A stretch of 64,000 nt of DNA. Origin: an uncultured Bacteroidales bacterium (lineage in GTDB: Bacteria > Bacteroidota > Bacteroidia > Bacteroidales > F082). This document shows positions 30,523 to 38,526 of the stretch, piece after piece. A program made the position numbers and the translations under genes. Numbering within the stretch: position 1 is the first letter of the stretch; each line of letters opens with the position of its first letter. The stretch covers positions 1 to 64,000 of the forward strand of contig CAMVCZ010000012.1 in assembly GCA_947166105.1 (NCBI GenBank). Direction: 5' to 3'. Under the pieces are notes generated by a model. The model was not told where the DNA came from. It did not search any database and was given only the letters and a program-made list of their open reading frames with translations.

Positions 30523-30595
30523 AGTCTCAATTTTTCACATTTGGAGGGGAGATTTGCCCCCGTTAAACTCCGTTCAATGCTTCGCATTTCGCGTG

Positions 30596-30603
30596 CAAAA
30601 TTA
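30596..30603 (-). promoter_or_regulatory. Promoter -7 box for topA
   Basis: TAATTTTG on the minus strand, giving a leader of about 70 nt that holds a small AATGC-GAA-GCATT hairpin. Confidence 0.6.
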
Positions 30604-30679
30604 GTGGAATAAAAGCGGACAAAACACATTTTTTTGGAAAAATTTTTTTATATGGTTGATTGACAACAAGATAATTTTG

Positions 30680-30687
30680 TACTTTTG
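30680..30687 (+). promoter_or_regulatory. Promoter -7 box for cysQ
   Basis: TACTTTTG, 5 nt before the ATG at 30693, so the message would be nearly leaderless; a second match TAATTTTG lies at 30672-30679. Confidence 0.6.
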
Positions 30688-30692
30688 CACCA

Positions 30693-31442
30693 ATGAAAAC
30701 GCTTTTGCACTACGCCATTGATGCCGCACTTGAGGCCGGAAAGGCCATTATGGAGGTTTATGCACAACCTTTCGAGGTTTATACCAAAGACGATGACTCG
30801 CCTGTCACGCAAGCCGACCTTCGCGCCAGCAACATCATCAAAGAAATGCTGAAACCCACGGGATTGCCTTTCGTCAGCGAAGAGGATTTGCCTCCTGACC
30901 GTTCCCAATTCAACCGTTATTGGCTCGTCGACCCATTGGACGGCACAGCCGAATTTGTAAAACGCAACGGCGAATTTACGGTCAACATCGCGCTGATTGA
31001 CGACAAGCAACCCGTTTTGGGCGTGATTTATGCACCGGTGACGGATCAACTGTGGTATGCCGTAGGGACACACGCAGTGTGTCCGCCCGTAACCACGCGG
31101 ACGCACGCGGTGCGTCCCTACACGGTTCTCGTCTCCCGCTCGCACCGCACCCCCGAGGTGGACGAATATATTAATAAGGTATTGCGTCCTGCCCATCCCG
31201 ACCTCGTCATCGACACGCAAGGCAGCAGCCTCAAGTTCGCCCGTTTGGCCGAAGGCAGCGCTGACGTGTATGTCTGCTACAGCAAGACCAAGGAATGGGA
31301 CACCGCAGCTGCCGATGCCATCCTGCGCGCCGCCGGAGGCCGAGTGCTCCGTATCAGCGATGGCAAGCCGTTGGAATACAGCAAAAAAGAATATCCCAAC
31401 CCGCCGTTTGTGGCTTGGGCTGCCAATCGAAACATATTGTAA
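30693..31442 (+). CDS. cysQ: 3'(2'),5'-bisphosphate nucleotidase
   Basis: A 249-residue inositol-monophosphatase-family enzyme. Metal ligands are in SEEDL (E63-D65) and VDPLDGT (D80-T85), with the C-terminal WDTAAADAI motif at 202-210. It hydrolyses PAP, the by-product of sulfate assimilation. Residues 124-143 (VGTHAVCPPV and TTRTHAVRPY) are encoded by an exactly 60-bp palindromic element that sits where other family members have a short variable loop before the (V/T)xSRSH strand. The insertion keeps the frame, so the enzyme may remain active. Confidence 0.93.
   Translation: MKTLLHYAIDAALEAGKAIMEVYAQPFEVYTKDDDSPVTQADLRASNIIKEMLKPTGLPFVSEEDLPPDRSQFNRYWLVDPLDGTAEFVKRNGEFTVNIALIDDKQPVLGVIYAPVTDQLWYAVGTHAVCPPVTTRTHAVRPYTVLVSRSHRTPEVDEYINKVLRPAHPDLVIDTQGSSLKFARLAEGSADVYVCYSKTKEWDTAAADAILRAAGGRVLRISDGKPLEYSKKEYPNPPFVAWAANRNIL
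31062..31121. repeat. Palindromic coding repeat inserted in cysQ
   Basis: The 60-bp unit begins GTAGGGAC and ends GTCCCTAC. Each arm contains its own stem: GGACACAC-GCA-GTGTGTCC and GGACGCAC-GCG-GTGCGTCC. It is 20 codons long and begins on a codon boundary. It shares the GTAGGGACA end and two-stem plan with the intergenic repeats at 20091 and 26104. Confidence 0.8.
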
Positions 31443-31470
31443 CCTATTGATTACTAATTATATACAGAAA

Positions 31471-31490
31471 ATCCGCACCAATCCGCACCA
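31471..31490 (+). promoter_or_regulatory. Tandem ATCCGCACCA motif upstream of the TPR/HTH regulator
   Basis: ATCCGCACCA occurs twice head to tail, 52 and 62 nt before the -7 box at 31533. The same motif, with identical AAA before it, recurs at 33305-33314 before the next gene. Confidence 0.5.
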
Positions 31491-31532
31491 TGCTTTTTTT
31501 GAAGGTTATTGCCTTGATGGGGAATAATTCCA

Positions 31533-31540
31533 TACTTTTG
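31533..31540 (+). promoter_or_regulatory. Promoter -7 box for the TPR/HTH regulator
   Basis: TACTTTTG with only 5 nt to the ATG at 31546, so the transcript is probably leaderless or nearly so. Confidence 0.6.
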
Positions 31541-31545
31541 TTCCT

Positions 31546-33285
31546 ATGAAACTGACACACATAATAGCAGCCTTGTTGTTGACGGGTCTCGGAGCCTCGT
31601 GTTCGAGAACCTTGGAATCGGAAATCGATTGGCAGGAGAACAGCGTTCCCCGTGTGGTAGCGGTTGACAGTCTTTTGCAACGCAACCCAGACAGTGCCTT
31701 GCGGTACCTTGAACGTTTTTTCGAAAATGACAAATCCGTTCCATCGCCCAGTTTTGAATACTCTGGTCTGATGCTTTCGGAGGCCTGTTTCAAGGTGCGT
31801 CGCGAGGTGGCCTATTGCGATCAGGTGGGGGCCGCCTTGGCTTATTTCGACAGCGTATCTTCCGCTTATCCCAACGACAAGGCTATGGCTTTTCTTTCCG
31901 CCCGCGCCCATTATATGAATGCCATTTGCATCAACAATGGCACTATATTCACCGACGATTCCCTCACGATGTTGGCTTGTCAAGAGTATTATAAGGCCTT
32001 GGCAATTATGGAGCAACATTTTGTCGAGAAGCAGATGGTGGGACACAAAGCGAGTTTCATTGCCCTGATTTATGCCCGATTGGCCAACATTTATTCCGAC
32101 AAATTCCTCATTGAGCCGACGGTTTATTTCTACAAGAATGTGCTGAAATACAAGAAGAAAGCCAACAATCCGCCTTCGAGTTTGGCCAACACCTTGTTTT
32201 TCTTGGGCTACGAGTTTGAGAAGTCGGAGCAGTTCGACAGTGCTTTGTATTATTACGACCGCTCGTTGGCGAGTATGAAAGACACGACGGGGGTGCTTTA
32301 CCGAAATGTCATCAATCGGAAAGCGTTGTCGTCCTATCATTTGGCGCACGATGGACAGGCCTCCGTTGACGCGCTCAAACGCATTGCGACGGCTGGCAAT
32401 GAGTTCGAAAAGCACGACCGCTATTTGGGTATTGGCTATATCTATAAACTTGACAATCAGTATGATTCGGCCATCGTTTACCTCAATCGGGTCTTTGAGG
32501 AAGCACCTAATATGTTCCTGAAAACCCAAAGTGCCGATTATTTGCGCGAGATTTACGAAGCCCGTGGCGAATCGGACAAGGCTGGCGAATTTGCCCGATT
32601 TGTGGCGCAAAACACGCCGCCCGAGTTTGGCACCAAGGCCGACGAATGGCGCTTTACGAGCCTGTTTCAAGAGTATTTGCAACAAAAACAGGACAATGCC
32701 CGACTTCAAGAGGAAAGGGAAAACCGTGGACGGATTATGAAAATCGTCTTTCCGCTGATGGCTTTGCTTGTGGTGCTTGCGGTTTGGCTAATGCTCAATC
32801 GGAAACGGCATCAACGCATTGAAGCAGAGAAAGAAGCCCTTTCGGGACGTTTGCAAGAGCAAGGTGAGGCACTTTCAGCAATGAAAAAGCGGATGGAAGC
32901 CGCCTCGTTTGCCGAGGAACCCGTCTGCCGCCTGATTATGGAGCGGGTGAATGAGGGGCAGTTCAAGTCGAAGGTGGATTACCTTGTTTATAAGGACTAC
33001 GCCCTCACCAAGGAGCAACTGTTGGCTTTGCGCGAGGCTGCCGATGCCCATTTTGGAGAGTTCACCGCCCGACTCAAAAACGATTATCCCGCGCTGACCA
33101 AAGGCGACATCGACTATTGCTGCCTTTATCTATTGGGCGTGGAGGAAGCCGACGTGGCCGCCTTGATGCAACGCGCTTTCAACACCGTTTGCGAACGCAG
33201 CCGCAAACTGAAAGGCATTTTCGGCAGCGACGAACCGCTTTCAACCACTTTGCGCAAGTTGGCAAAATCCGATGTAAATCCCTGA
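31546..33285 (+). CDS. Membrane-anchored TPR protein with C-terminal DNA-binding-like domain
   Basis: A 579-residue lipoprotein-like protein (lipobox GASC at about residue 19). Residues 40-380 form degenerate TPR repeats (LANTLFFLGYEFEKSEQFDSALYYYDRSL). A transmembrane helix at about 400-416 (IVFPLMALLVVLAVWLML) is followed by a coiled coil and a cytoplasmic C-terminal domain (YPALTKGDIDYCCLYLLGVEEADVA, then AFNTVCERSRKLKGIF) that resembles a LuxR-type HTH. The plan, periplasmic TPR then TM then HTH, suggests a one-component membrane regulator. A paralogue is at 59857-61560. The next gene is 98 nt downstream and shares a promoter motif. Confidence 0.8.
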   Translation: MKLTHIIAALLLTGLGASCSRTLESEIDWQENSVPRVVAVDSLLQRNPDSALRYLERFFENDKSVPSPSFEYSGLMLSEACFKVRREVAYCDQVGAALAYFDSVSSAYPNDKAMAFLSARAHYMNAICINNGTIFTDDSLTMLACQEYYKALAIMEQHFVEKQMVGHKASFIALIYARLANIYSDKFLIEPTVYFYKNVLKYKKKANNPPSSLANTLFFLGYEFEKSEQFDSALYYYDRSLASMKDTTGVLYRNVINRKALSSYHLAHDGQASVDALKRIATAGNEFEKHDRYLGIGYIYKLDNQYDSAIVYLNRVFEEAPNMFLKTQSADYLREIYEARGESDKAGEFARFVAQNTPPEFGTKADEWRFTSLFQEYLQQKQDNARLQEERENRGRIMKIVFPLMALLVVLAVWLMLNRKRHQRIEAEKEALSGRLQEQGEALSAMKKRMEAASFAEEPVCRLIMERVNEGQFKSKVDYLVYKDYALTKEQLLALREAADAHFGEFTARLKNDYPALTKGDIDYCCLYLLGVEEADVAALMQRAFNTVCERSRKLKGIFGSDEPLSTTLRKLAKSDVNP

Positions 33286-33304
33286 TTCCTATTTATTTCA
33301 CAAA

Positions 33305-33314
33305 ATCCGCACCA
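33305..33314 (+). promoter_or_regulatory. Shared ATCCGCACCA motif upstream of the secreted-protein operon
   Basis: A single ATCCGCACCA preceded by AAA, 41 nt before the -7 box at 33346. It is identical over 13 bases to the motif before the adjacent TPR/HTH regulator gene. Confidence 0.5.
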
Positions 33315-33345
33315 TCATTTCCTTGACTGCGGTTGGAGCTGTTTG

Positions 33346-33353
33346 TAGTTTTG
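33346..33353 (+). promoter_or_regulatory. Promoter -7 box for the secreted-protein operon
   Basis: TAGTTTTG with TTGAC about 20 nt upstream as a -33 element. Confidence 0.6.
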
Positions 33354-33383
33354 CCGATGAAAAAACTACAAAACCCTACAACT

Positions 33384-34910
33384 ATGAAAAAGAAAGCATT
33401 TTTCTTGATGCTATGCGCGATGAGCATGGCATCCGTGGCGCAGCAGCCACCCATCTCGCATGTCGAGGCCAACAATGTCAGAGCCACAATCCTTGGGAAT
33501 GGGACATGTTTTGTTCCCCAACGGGATTGGGAAGATGGTCATAAAAGTTGCCCCACTTGGGAAGTACCTCAAGGTAGTGGCAAGGAAACCATTTTCCAAC
33601 ATGCCTTGTGGTTGGGTGGCTTGGATGCCGACGACAGCCTTCATCTGGCCGCGTTCACGTATGGTCAAATAGGTGAGGAGTATTGGTCAGGACCCCTAAA
33701 AACGACCGATGCTTCCATTGACCTGATGACGGCCTTGAAGTACCATCATGTATGGAACCTGACTCGTGTCGAAATCGACAATTTCATTGCCCATCACGGC
33801 AACGAGAATTACGAGATTCCTGAAGACATACTCACTTGGCCGGCGCATGGTGAGGAAGGCTATGCCGAAAACATGGCGCCTTTTGTCGATGTGAACGGCG
33901 ACAGCCATTACAATCCCGCCGACGGCGACTATCCTGACATCAAAGGCGACCAATGCCTGTTTTTCATCTTCAACGACAATTGGGCCGCGCATACCGAAAC
34001 TGGTGGAACACCTTTGGGTCTCGAAGTCCAAGCTATGGTCTACGCTTTCGATGCGCCCGACGATGAAGCCCTCAACAACACTATCTTCTTCAATTACAAG
34101 TTGTTCAATCGTTCTTCTTTTGATTACCATGATGTGTATTTGGGCCTCTGGAATGACTGGGACATCGGTTATGGTTGGGATGACTATGTCGGTTGCGATG
34201 TGCAGCGAGGCTCTTGTTTCTGCTACAACGGTACGCCTGTCGATGGTCAAGGACAGTCGTGGGCCTACGGCGACAACCCGCCCGTGCAAGTATGCACGGT
34301 GTTGGCAGGTCCTTATATGGAAGCCGACGGGCGCGACAATCCCGCTTTCGATGGCGATTGCGAAGCCTTGTTTGACGAAACACATCCTTTGGACAAATAT
34401 GCCTATAATGGGTTCAACTTCGGCAATGGTGTTGTTGATGACGAGCGGTTGGGGCTGTGTGGGTTCATGTTTGGCAACAATTATAATCCTTCTGGCGTTC
34501 CAAGTTATCCTCCTGATTGGTACAATTATTTGCGTTGCAAGTGGAAAAACGGCAATCACATGCAGTATGGCGGTAATGGATACGCTGGAGCAGGGGTGGC
34601 CGGTCCTGATTGCAATTTCGCCTATCCTGCCGACAGCGACCCATGCAATTTCGGCACCAATGGCATCGCGCCCAACGATGGATACAATACCCAAGACAAA
34701 TATTGGACGGAAGAACAATGCGAAAGCCAACCTTATGACAGAAGAGGTCTGGCAACCGTTGGACCTTTCAGTTTCGGCAGCGGGAGCGTGCAAGAACTGG
34801 ACTATGCGATGATTACCGTTTGGAAAAACGACAGCCAGACTGCCCTTGAGCGCAAAAGTGCCATCATCGACCATGTAAGGGCTTTGTTCAACAGCAACTT
34901 TGGAAAATAA
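33384..34910 (+). CDS. Secreted protein of unknown function, no sorting domain
   Basis: A 508-residue protein from ATG 33384 (an in-frame ATG at 33357 is possible), with signal peptide MKKKAFFLMLCAMSMASVAQ. The mature part is rich in Asp, Asn, Gly, Tyr and Trp and in Cys (about a dozen), with acidic turns such as DVNGDSHYNPADGDYPD that look like calcium sites. Similar Bacteroidota surface proteins normally end in a YPNP-type T9SS domain; this one stops after NSNFGK. The following gene starts about 30 nt later and does have such a domain. Function is unknown. Confidence 0.7.
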   Translation: MKKKAFFLMLCAMSMASVAQQPPISHVEANNVRATILGNGTCFVPQRDWEDGHKSCPTWEVPQGSGKETIFQHALWLGGLDADDSLHLAAFTYGQIGEEYWSGPLKTTDASIDLMTALKYHHVWNLTRVEIDNFIAHHGNENYEIPEDILTWPAHGEEGYAENMAPFVDVNGDSHYNPADGDYPDIKGDQCLFFIFNDNWAAHTETGGTPLGLEVQAMVYAFDAPDDEALNNTIFFNYKLFNRSSFDYHDVYLGLWNDWDIGYGWDDYVGCDVQRGSCFCYNGTPVDGQGQSWAYGDNPPVQVCTVLAGPYMEADGRDNPAFDGDCEALFDETHPLDKYAYNGFNFGNGVVDDERLGLCGFMFGNNYNPSGVPSYPPDWYNYLRCKWKNGNHMQYGGNGYAGAGVAGPDCNFAYPADSDPCNFGTNGIAPNDGYNTQDKYWTEEQCESQPYDRRGLATVGPFSFGSGSVQELDYAMITVWKNDSQTALERKSAIIDHVRALFNSNFGK

Positions 34911-34941
34911 CAGAATGTCTAACCATTTAATAATGAATAAG

Positions 34942-36330
34942 ATGAAGAAACTTTATATCATAATGATGCTTCTTTTGGCGGGCATCATGGTCGAGGCCCA
35001 GACCAGCGTTTGGGACGGCAGCAGAAAACTCTGGACAAGAGGAAGCGGTACGGAAGGCGACCCCTATCTGATTGAGACGGCAGCGCAACTGGCCTTCCTG
35101 TCCTATATGGTCAATAAGGATTACGATACGCAAGGTTTGTATTTCCGCCTTACAACCGACATCGACCTGAACGGCAGCGAAGACCAACCATGGATACCGA
35201 TTGGCTTGTACAACAGGGGATTCGATGAGGACGGTTGCGACAGGGGAGTTGCAAATAACGCAAGCTATTATGCTCCTCGCACAATGTTTAGAGGCTGTTT
35301 TGACGGTAGCGGACACCGTATTTCCAACATTTACGTCGATAACGAAGGAGGTTATGCGGGCTTGTTCGGTTATGCCGACTCCTGGGTTGCTGGAGACACT
35401 GTGGTGATAGAGAATGTTTTCGTTACCAATGGCTATATTAAAGGAGATGAAAGCGGAGGCATTGTCGGCCATGGCGGAATAGTCATTGTCTCTCGTTGCA
35501 GAAATGGTGCTGATATTGAGGGTAATAGCGTTGGAGGCATTATGGGGGTTGGAGGCAAAATGGTCAGTAATTGCTCTAATATTGGCCGTCTTAAAGGTGT
35601 CAGTGTAGGTGGAATTGCGGGCATGATGTCGGAGGCTGAAATCTCCGAGTGTTTCAACGAAGGCGACGTTGAGGCAAGCAGGCTCGGTGGCGGCATTCTT
35701 TCCAATTCTAACAGGTCAATGATCGACAATTGTTACAACATAGGCAATGTATCCGCAATTGGCGACACAACTACCTATTATCCTGCCGCTGGTGGTTTGT
35801 TGGGCATTGTTGCTATTCGCAGTGAGGCCAAGAACAGTTATAGTGTTGGAGAAATCACAGGGAATCATCATGTTGGATGTTTGCTTGGATTCGCCAGTCA
35901 ACCCGAGAACACGACCTTCGAGAATTGTTACTACCTCAATGTTTGTTCAGGCAACGAGTATGGTATCCCGAAAAGCGCAGAAGAAATGCGCGAGGAGGTT
36001 TTTGTGGATGTGCTCAACCAAGACAGTGGCGTTTGGGGATTTGACGCAAACAACGTCAACGACGGATTCCCGATTTTGGTCAGGACCGACCTCTCCGTTG
36101 ACAGTCATGCAGAAAAAGAACTGATTATCTATCCTAATCCAACCAGTGGAATGGTAATTATAGAGGGAAAGGAAGTTGCCCAAGTGCAGGTTTACAATAT
36201 TCTTGGTCAGGTGGTTAGGACATTCAGCTCTAACAGGATTAATGTAGGTGATTTGCGGGAAGGCATTTATCTATTGCAGATTACCGATAGAGAAGGCTTG
36301 ATTCATTCTACAAAGTTGGTGGTGGAATGA
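34942..36330 (+). CDS. Secreted GLUG-repeat-like protein with T9SS sorting domain
   Basis: About 462 residues from ATG 34942 (in-frame ATGs at 34900 and 34933 are also possible), with a signal peptide (LYIIMMLLLAGIMVEAQ). Residues about 25-330 contain repeats like GGYAGLFGYADSWV, GGIVGHGGIVIVSRC and GGIAGMMSEAEISECFNEGDV, typical of GLUG/beta-helix adhesin-like surface proteins. The last 75 residues (IIYPNPTSGMVIIEG to STKLVVE) are a type A T9SS signal. It is likely co-transcribed with the preceding secreted-protein gene and ends at a strong terminator. Role in attachment is inferred from repeat type. Confidence 0.8.
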   Translation: MKKLYIIMMLLLAGIMVEAQTSVWDGSRKLWTRGSGTEGDPYLIETAAQLAFLSYMVNKDYDTQGLYFRLTTDIDLNGSEDQPWIPIGLYNRGFDEDGCDRGVANNASYYAPRTMFRGCFDGSGHRISNIYVDNEGGYAGLFGYADSWVAGDTVVIENVFVTNGYIKGDESGGIVGHGGIVIVSRCRNGADIEGNSVGGIMGVGGKMVSNCSNIGRLKGVSVGGIAGMMSEAEISECFNEGDVEASRLGGGILSNSNRSMIDNCYNIGNVSAIGDTTTYYPAAGGLLGIVAIRSEAKNSYSVGEITGNHHVGCLLGFASQPENTTFENCYYLNVCSGNEYGIPKSAEEMREEVFVDVLNQDSGVWGFDANNVNDGFPILVRTDLSVDSHAEKELIIYPNPTSGMVIIEGKEVAQVQVYNILGQVVRTFSSNRINVGDLREGIYLLQITDREGLIHSTKLVVE

Positions 36331-36335
36331 ATGAT

Positions 36336-36377
36336 AAAAGCCTCGCCACGGATGAAGTTGTGGCGAGGCTTTTTTTG
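36336..36377 (+). terminator. Rho-independent terminator
   Basis: AAAAGCCTCGCCAC, a 10-nt loop, GTGGCGAGGC and seven T residues: a 14-bp stem directly after the T9SS protein gene. Confidence 0.92.
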
Positions 36378-36409
36378 TGTCTAATGGCTTGGACGGCCAA
36401 CAGATAATA

Positions 36410-37753
36410 TTACAGAATGAGTTGCTCCGGCACTCGATGCTCCAAAAACATCACATAATAAATTGGCAAATAGGTGATTATGCCTTTTGAGCGGATTTCT
36501 CTCTCGTTTGACAAGACGATTCCGCGCTTGATTTTGTATTCTTCATTGGCCGCAAACGCATTGAGCGCACGGTGAATCTGATAGTCCTTGCCCGACTTCA
36601 CCTCGATGGGCAGCACGGAAAGGCTTTCGTAGTCGTCAACGATATAGTCAACCTCGCCCCTGGCCTTGTTGTCATAATAAAACAACTCGTGCCCATGTGC
36701 CCTGAGTTCCGAGGCGACCACGCTTTCATACACGCTTCCCAAATTCACGCTCAGTTCGTCGTTCAGTATGGCCGCCACATTATATTGATACAAAATGTTA
36801 GTGAGCAACCCTACATCGTTGATATACAGTTTAATAAGATTTTTGCTCGCCGATTCAACCAAAGGAAATGTAGGTGAAGAAATGGCCTTCACATCCAAAG
36901 TGATGCCCGAACTTACCAAATACTCAATTTCGTCGGCATAGTCTTTCCAACGCTTGTCACCGCCTTCTATGGCCTTGTAAACGAGGCGTTTCTTCTTGTT
37001 TTCCATGTTGGAAGGAATCATGTTGTAAACGCTCATGATTTTCAGTTTGTGCTCCTCGTCGTATTGTGAAGCATCGAGCGCGTAAAGATGGCGGATGTCA
37101 TCGTGTATCTTCCTGACAGCCACGATGTTCCTTGAATCGAGATACTCATTGACCGCATCGGGCATCCCACCTATTAATAAATAGCGTTTGAACAGGTCGA
37201 GCATCCTTGCATGAAGGTTTTCGTCCAACGATTCCCTATTCTTAAACCTTCTCCGCAATTCGTCGATGGCAGCCTCTCCAAAGCCGTTTGCCCACAAAAA
37301 CTCCTCAAAATCAAGTTGGTACATGTGCTTTATCTCCAAACTTCCTACTGGGATGGAAACCGTTTGCCGCAAGGTGACTCCCAATTGTGAGCCGCTGGCG
37401 ATATAGGTGAAGCGGTCGTCCTCCTTGAGGAATTTCACCATGGTGAGCATGTGCGGATAGGCTTGTATTTCGTCCAAAAAGACCAAAGTGTTGGCTTTTT
37501 CGCGCATTTTCTCTCCGGCGATGGTGCTAAGTTGAAAATAGAATTTCTCGATGGTGTTGGCTTCCGCGAAAACCTTCGGGCCGTTCTTATCCTTGGCAAA
37601 GTTCACTTCGATGAAGTTGGGGAACAGTCGGCTGCCCACTTCGCGTATGATGTAGGACTTCCCGATTTGTCTTGCCCCGTCGATGACGAGCATCTTGTTC
37701 GAGTTGCTTTTCAGATATTGTTCGATGTATGCTTGTATCTTCCTTTTCAGCAT
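36410..37753 (-). CDS. AAA ATPase with DUF4143-like nuclease-fold C-terminus
   Basis: A 447-residue protein. Walker A is GARQIGKS at 26-33, Walker B LVFLDEIQ with D94-E95. A central helical domain follows, then the C-terminal (about 365-410) GEVDYIVDD...LPIEVKSGK with D and E-x-K, as in PD-(D/E)xK folds. Members of this group are widespread in Bacteroidota and archaea, with no settled function; mobility or defence roles have been suggested. Upstream, at 37780-37891, is a 33-bp repeat array ending in its promoter. The same protein class is at 52675-54012. Confidence 0.85.
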   Translation of the reverse strand: MLKRKIQAYIEQYLKSNSNKMLVIDGARQIGKSYIIREVGSRLFPNFIEVNFAKDKNGPKVFAEANTIEKFYFQLSTIAGEKMREKANTLVFLDEIQAYPHMLTMVKFLKEDDRFTYIASGSQLGVTLRQTVSIPVGSLEIKHMYQLDFEEFLWANGFGEAAIDELRRRFKNRESLDENLHARMLDLFKRYLLIGGMPDAVNEYLDSRNIVAVRKIHDDIRHLYALDASQYDEEHKLKIMSVYNMIPSNMENKKKRLVYKAIEGGDKRWKDYADEIEYLVSSGITLDVKAISSPTFPLVESASKNLIKLYINDVGLLTNILYQYNVAAILNDELSVNLGSVYESVVASELRAHGHELFYYDNKARGEVDYIVDDYESLSVLPIEVKSGKDYQIHRALNAFAANEEYKIKRGIVLSNEREIRSKGIITYLPIYYVMFLEHRVPEQLIL

Positions 37754-37773
37754 GTTACAAAGTTTTTACGCCG

Positions 37774-37781
37774 CAAAGATA
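37774..37781 (-). promoter_or_regulatory. Promoter -7 box for the ATPase at 36410
   Basis: TATCTTTG on the minus strand, 20 nt before the ATG at 37753. Its first two bases are the end of the gene-proximal copy of the 13-mer repeat. Confidence 0.7.
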
Positions 37782-37891
37782 CGCTTTTCCAATAAATCCG
37801 AAGCAAAAAACTTACGCTTTTCCAAGAAAAATTACCCTAAAATTATACGCTTTTCCAATGTTTTTGAGGTGAAAAAACTACGCTTTTCCAA
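37780..37891. repeat. Array of 33-bp units upstream of an AAA ATPase gene
   Basis: TACGCTTTTCCAA occurs identically at 37780, 37813, 37846 and 37879, always 33 bp apart, with 20 unrelated bases between copies. On the gene strand this reads TTGGAAAAGCGTA, and each copy supplies the TA of a -7-like box; only the gene-proximal one is a full TAnnTTTG. Confidence 0.9.
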
Positions 37892-38026
37892 GAAATGAGC
37901 AGCAAAGCCCCCATTTTCACGAACCAATCATCCGAAAAATTCGTATTATCAGTTCGCCAAAAACACCAAGTGTAACTCGTCCGTTTGCATTTTCAACAAC
38001 CAAACACTTTCTGTTTCCGAATCGCA

Positions 38027-38042
38027 TCTCTAACGAGATGCA
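38027..38042. repeat. Small hairpin in a gene-poor gap
   Basis: The interval 37892-38070 holds no recognisable gene. It contains the perfect hairpin CATCTC-GTTA-GAGATG. An open frame on the minus strand (37917-38144) is not supported by any family resemblance. Confidence 0.4.
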
Positions 38043-38070
38043 GCAGTTGGTCGTGGAGAAGTGTTTTGAG

Positions 38071-38169
38071 TTATTTGTCGCCATAGTGACCGTAGGCAGA
38101 CACCACCTCCACAATGACCACATCATAGTAAATCTTGTAAACAAGTCTGTACTTAACCTTGTAACTCAT
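38071..38169 (-). pseudogene. Collapsed YoeB/RelE-type toxin remnant
   Basis: The frame overlaps the antitoxin end (ATG at 38169) and reads MSYKVK followed at once by YRLVYKIYYDVVIVEVVSAYGHYGDK and a stop: 32 residues. The second part is the C-terminal sheet of Txe/YoeB-like toxins (RLVYK...VV...GHYGDK). About 50-60 residues between the start and this end are missing, so the toxin cannot be functional. Confidence 0.65.
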
Positions 38170-38500
38170 GCTCGATTCTGGTTAAGAATTCGTCCAACGA
38201 TTCATTTGGGAGCATCTCGTGGGAAGTAGCCTCGCCGCTTTCTGCTTCTTTCAGCCTCTTTTCTATCATGTCGATATTTCTTTGGTCGGCGAAGAACGGG
38301 TCGCCGCTCGGACTGATTTCGTAAGGGTCGCGACGGAACTCAGGTGGAATGTTGAGTATGGCATCCTCTCTCTTCACCGGCTTGATGCTGACCTTGAACG
38401 ATCCGTGGTCGCGGGTCTTGACGATGAAATCGTCGCCGTTTGACTCCGTGAAATAGCTCATCATGTTTGTTCTGAAATCTCTGCTGCTGACTACAATCAT
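38153..38500 (-). CDS. Phd/YefM-like antitoxin, now without a complete toxin
   Basis: A 115-residue protein. The N-terminal MIVVSSRDFRTNMMSYFTES matches the DNA-binding fold of Phd/YefM antitoxins (xxSxxDFRxNxxxY). The rest is charged and probably disordered until bound (RLKEAESGEATSHEMLPNESLDEFLTRIEHELQG). The promoter is at 38527-38534 and a perfect 18-bp palindrome at 38556-38573 is the likely operator. The toxin frame downstream is internally deleted, so this is an orphan antitoxin. Confidence 0.75.
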   Translation of the reverse strand: MIVVSSRDFRTNMMSYFTESNGDDFIVKTRDHGSFKVSIKPVKREDAILNIPPEFRRDPYEISPSGDPFFADQRNIDMIEKRLKEAESGEATSHEMLPNESLDEFLTRIEHELQG

Positions 38501-38526
38501 GGTGTTCTCCTTTCCTTTTTGTTCCG

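Noticed and set aside
37780-37891. CRISPR-like regularity (13-bp repeat, 20-bp spacers)
   Set aside because: The repeat is far too short for CRISPR, there are only four copies, no cas genes are near, and each repeat overlaps a promoter-like box of the adjacent gene.
37917-38144. Possible small protein on the minus strand downstream of the toxin remnant
   Set aside because: No family resemblance, no promoter box or clear start, and it overlaps the toxin remnant in another frame.
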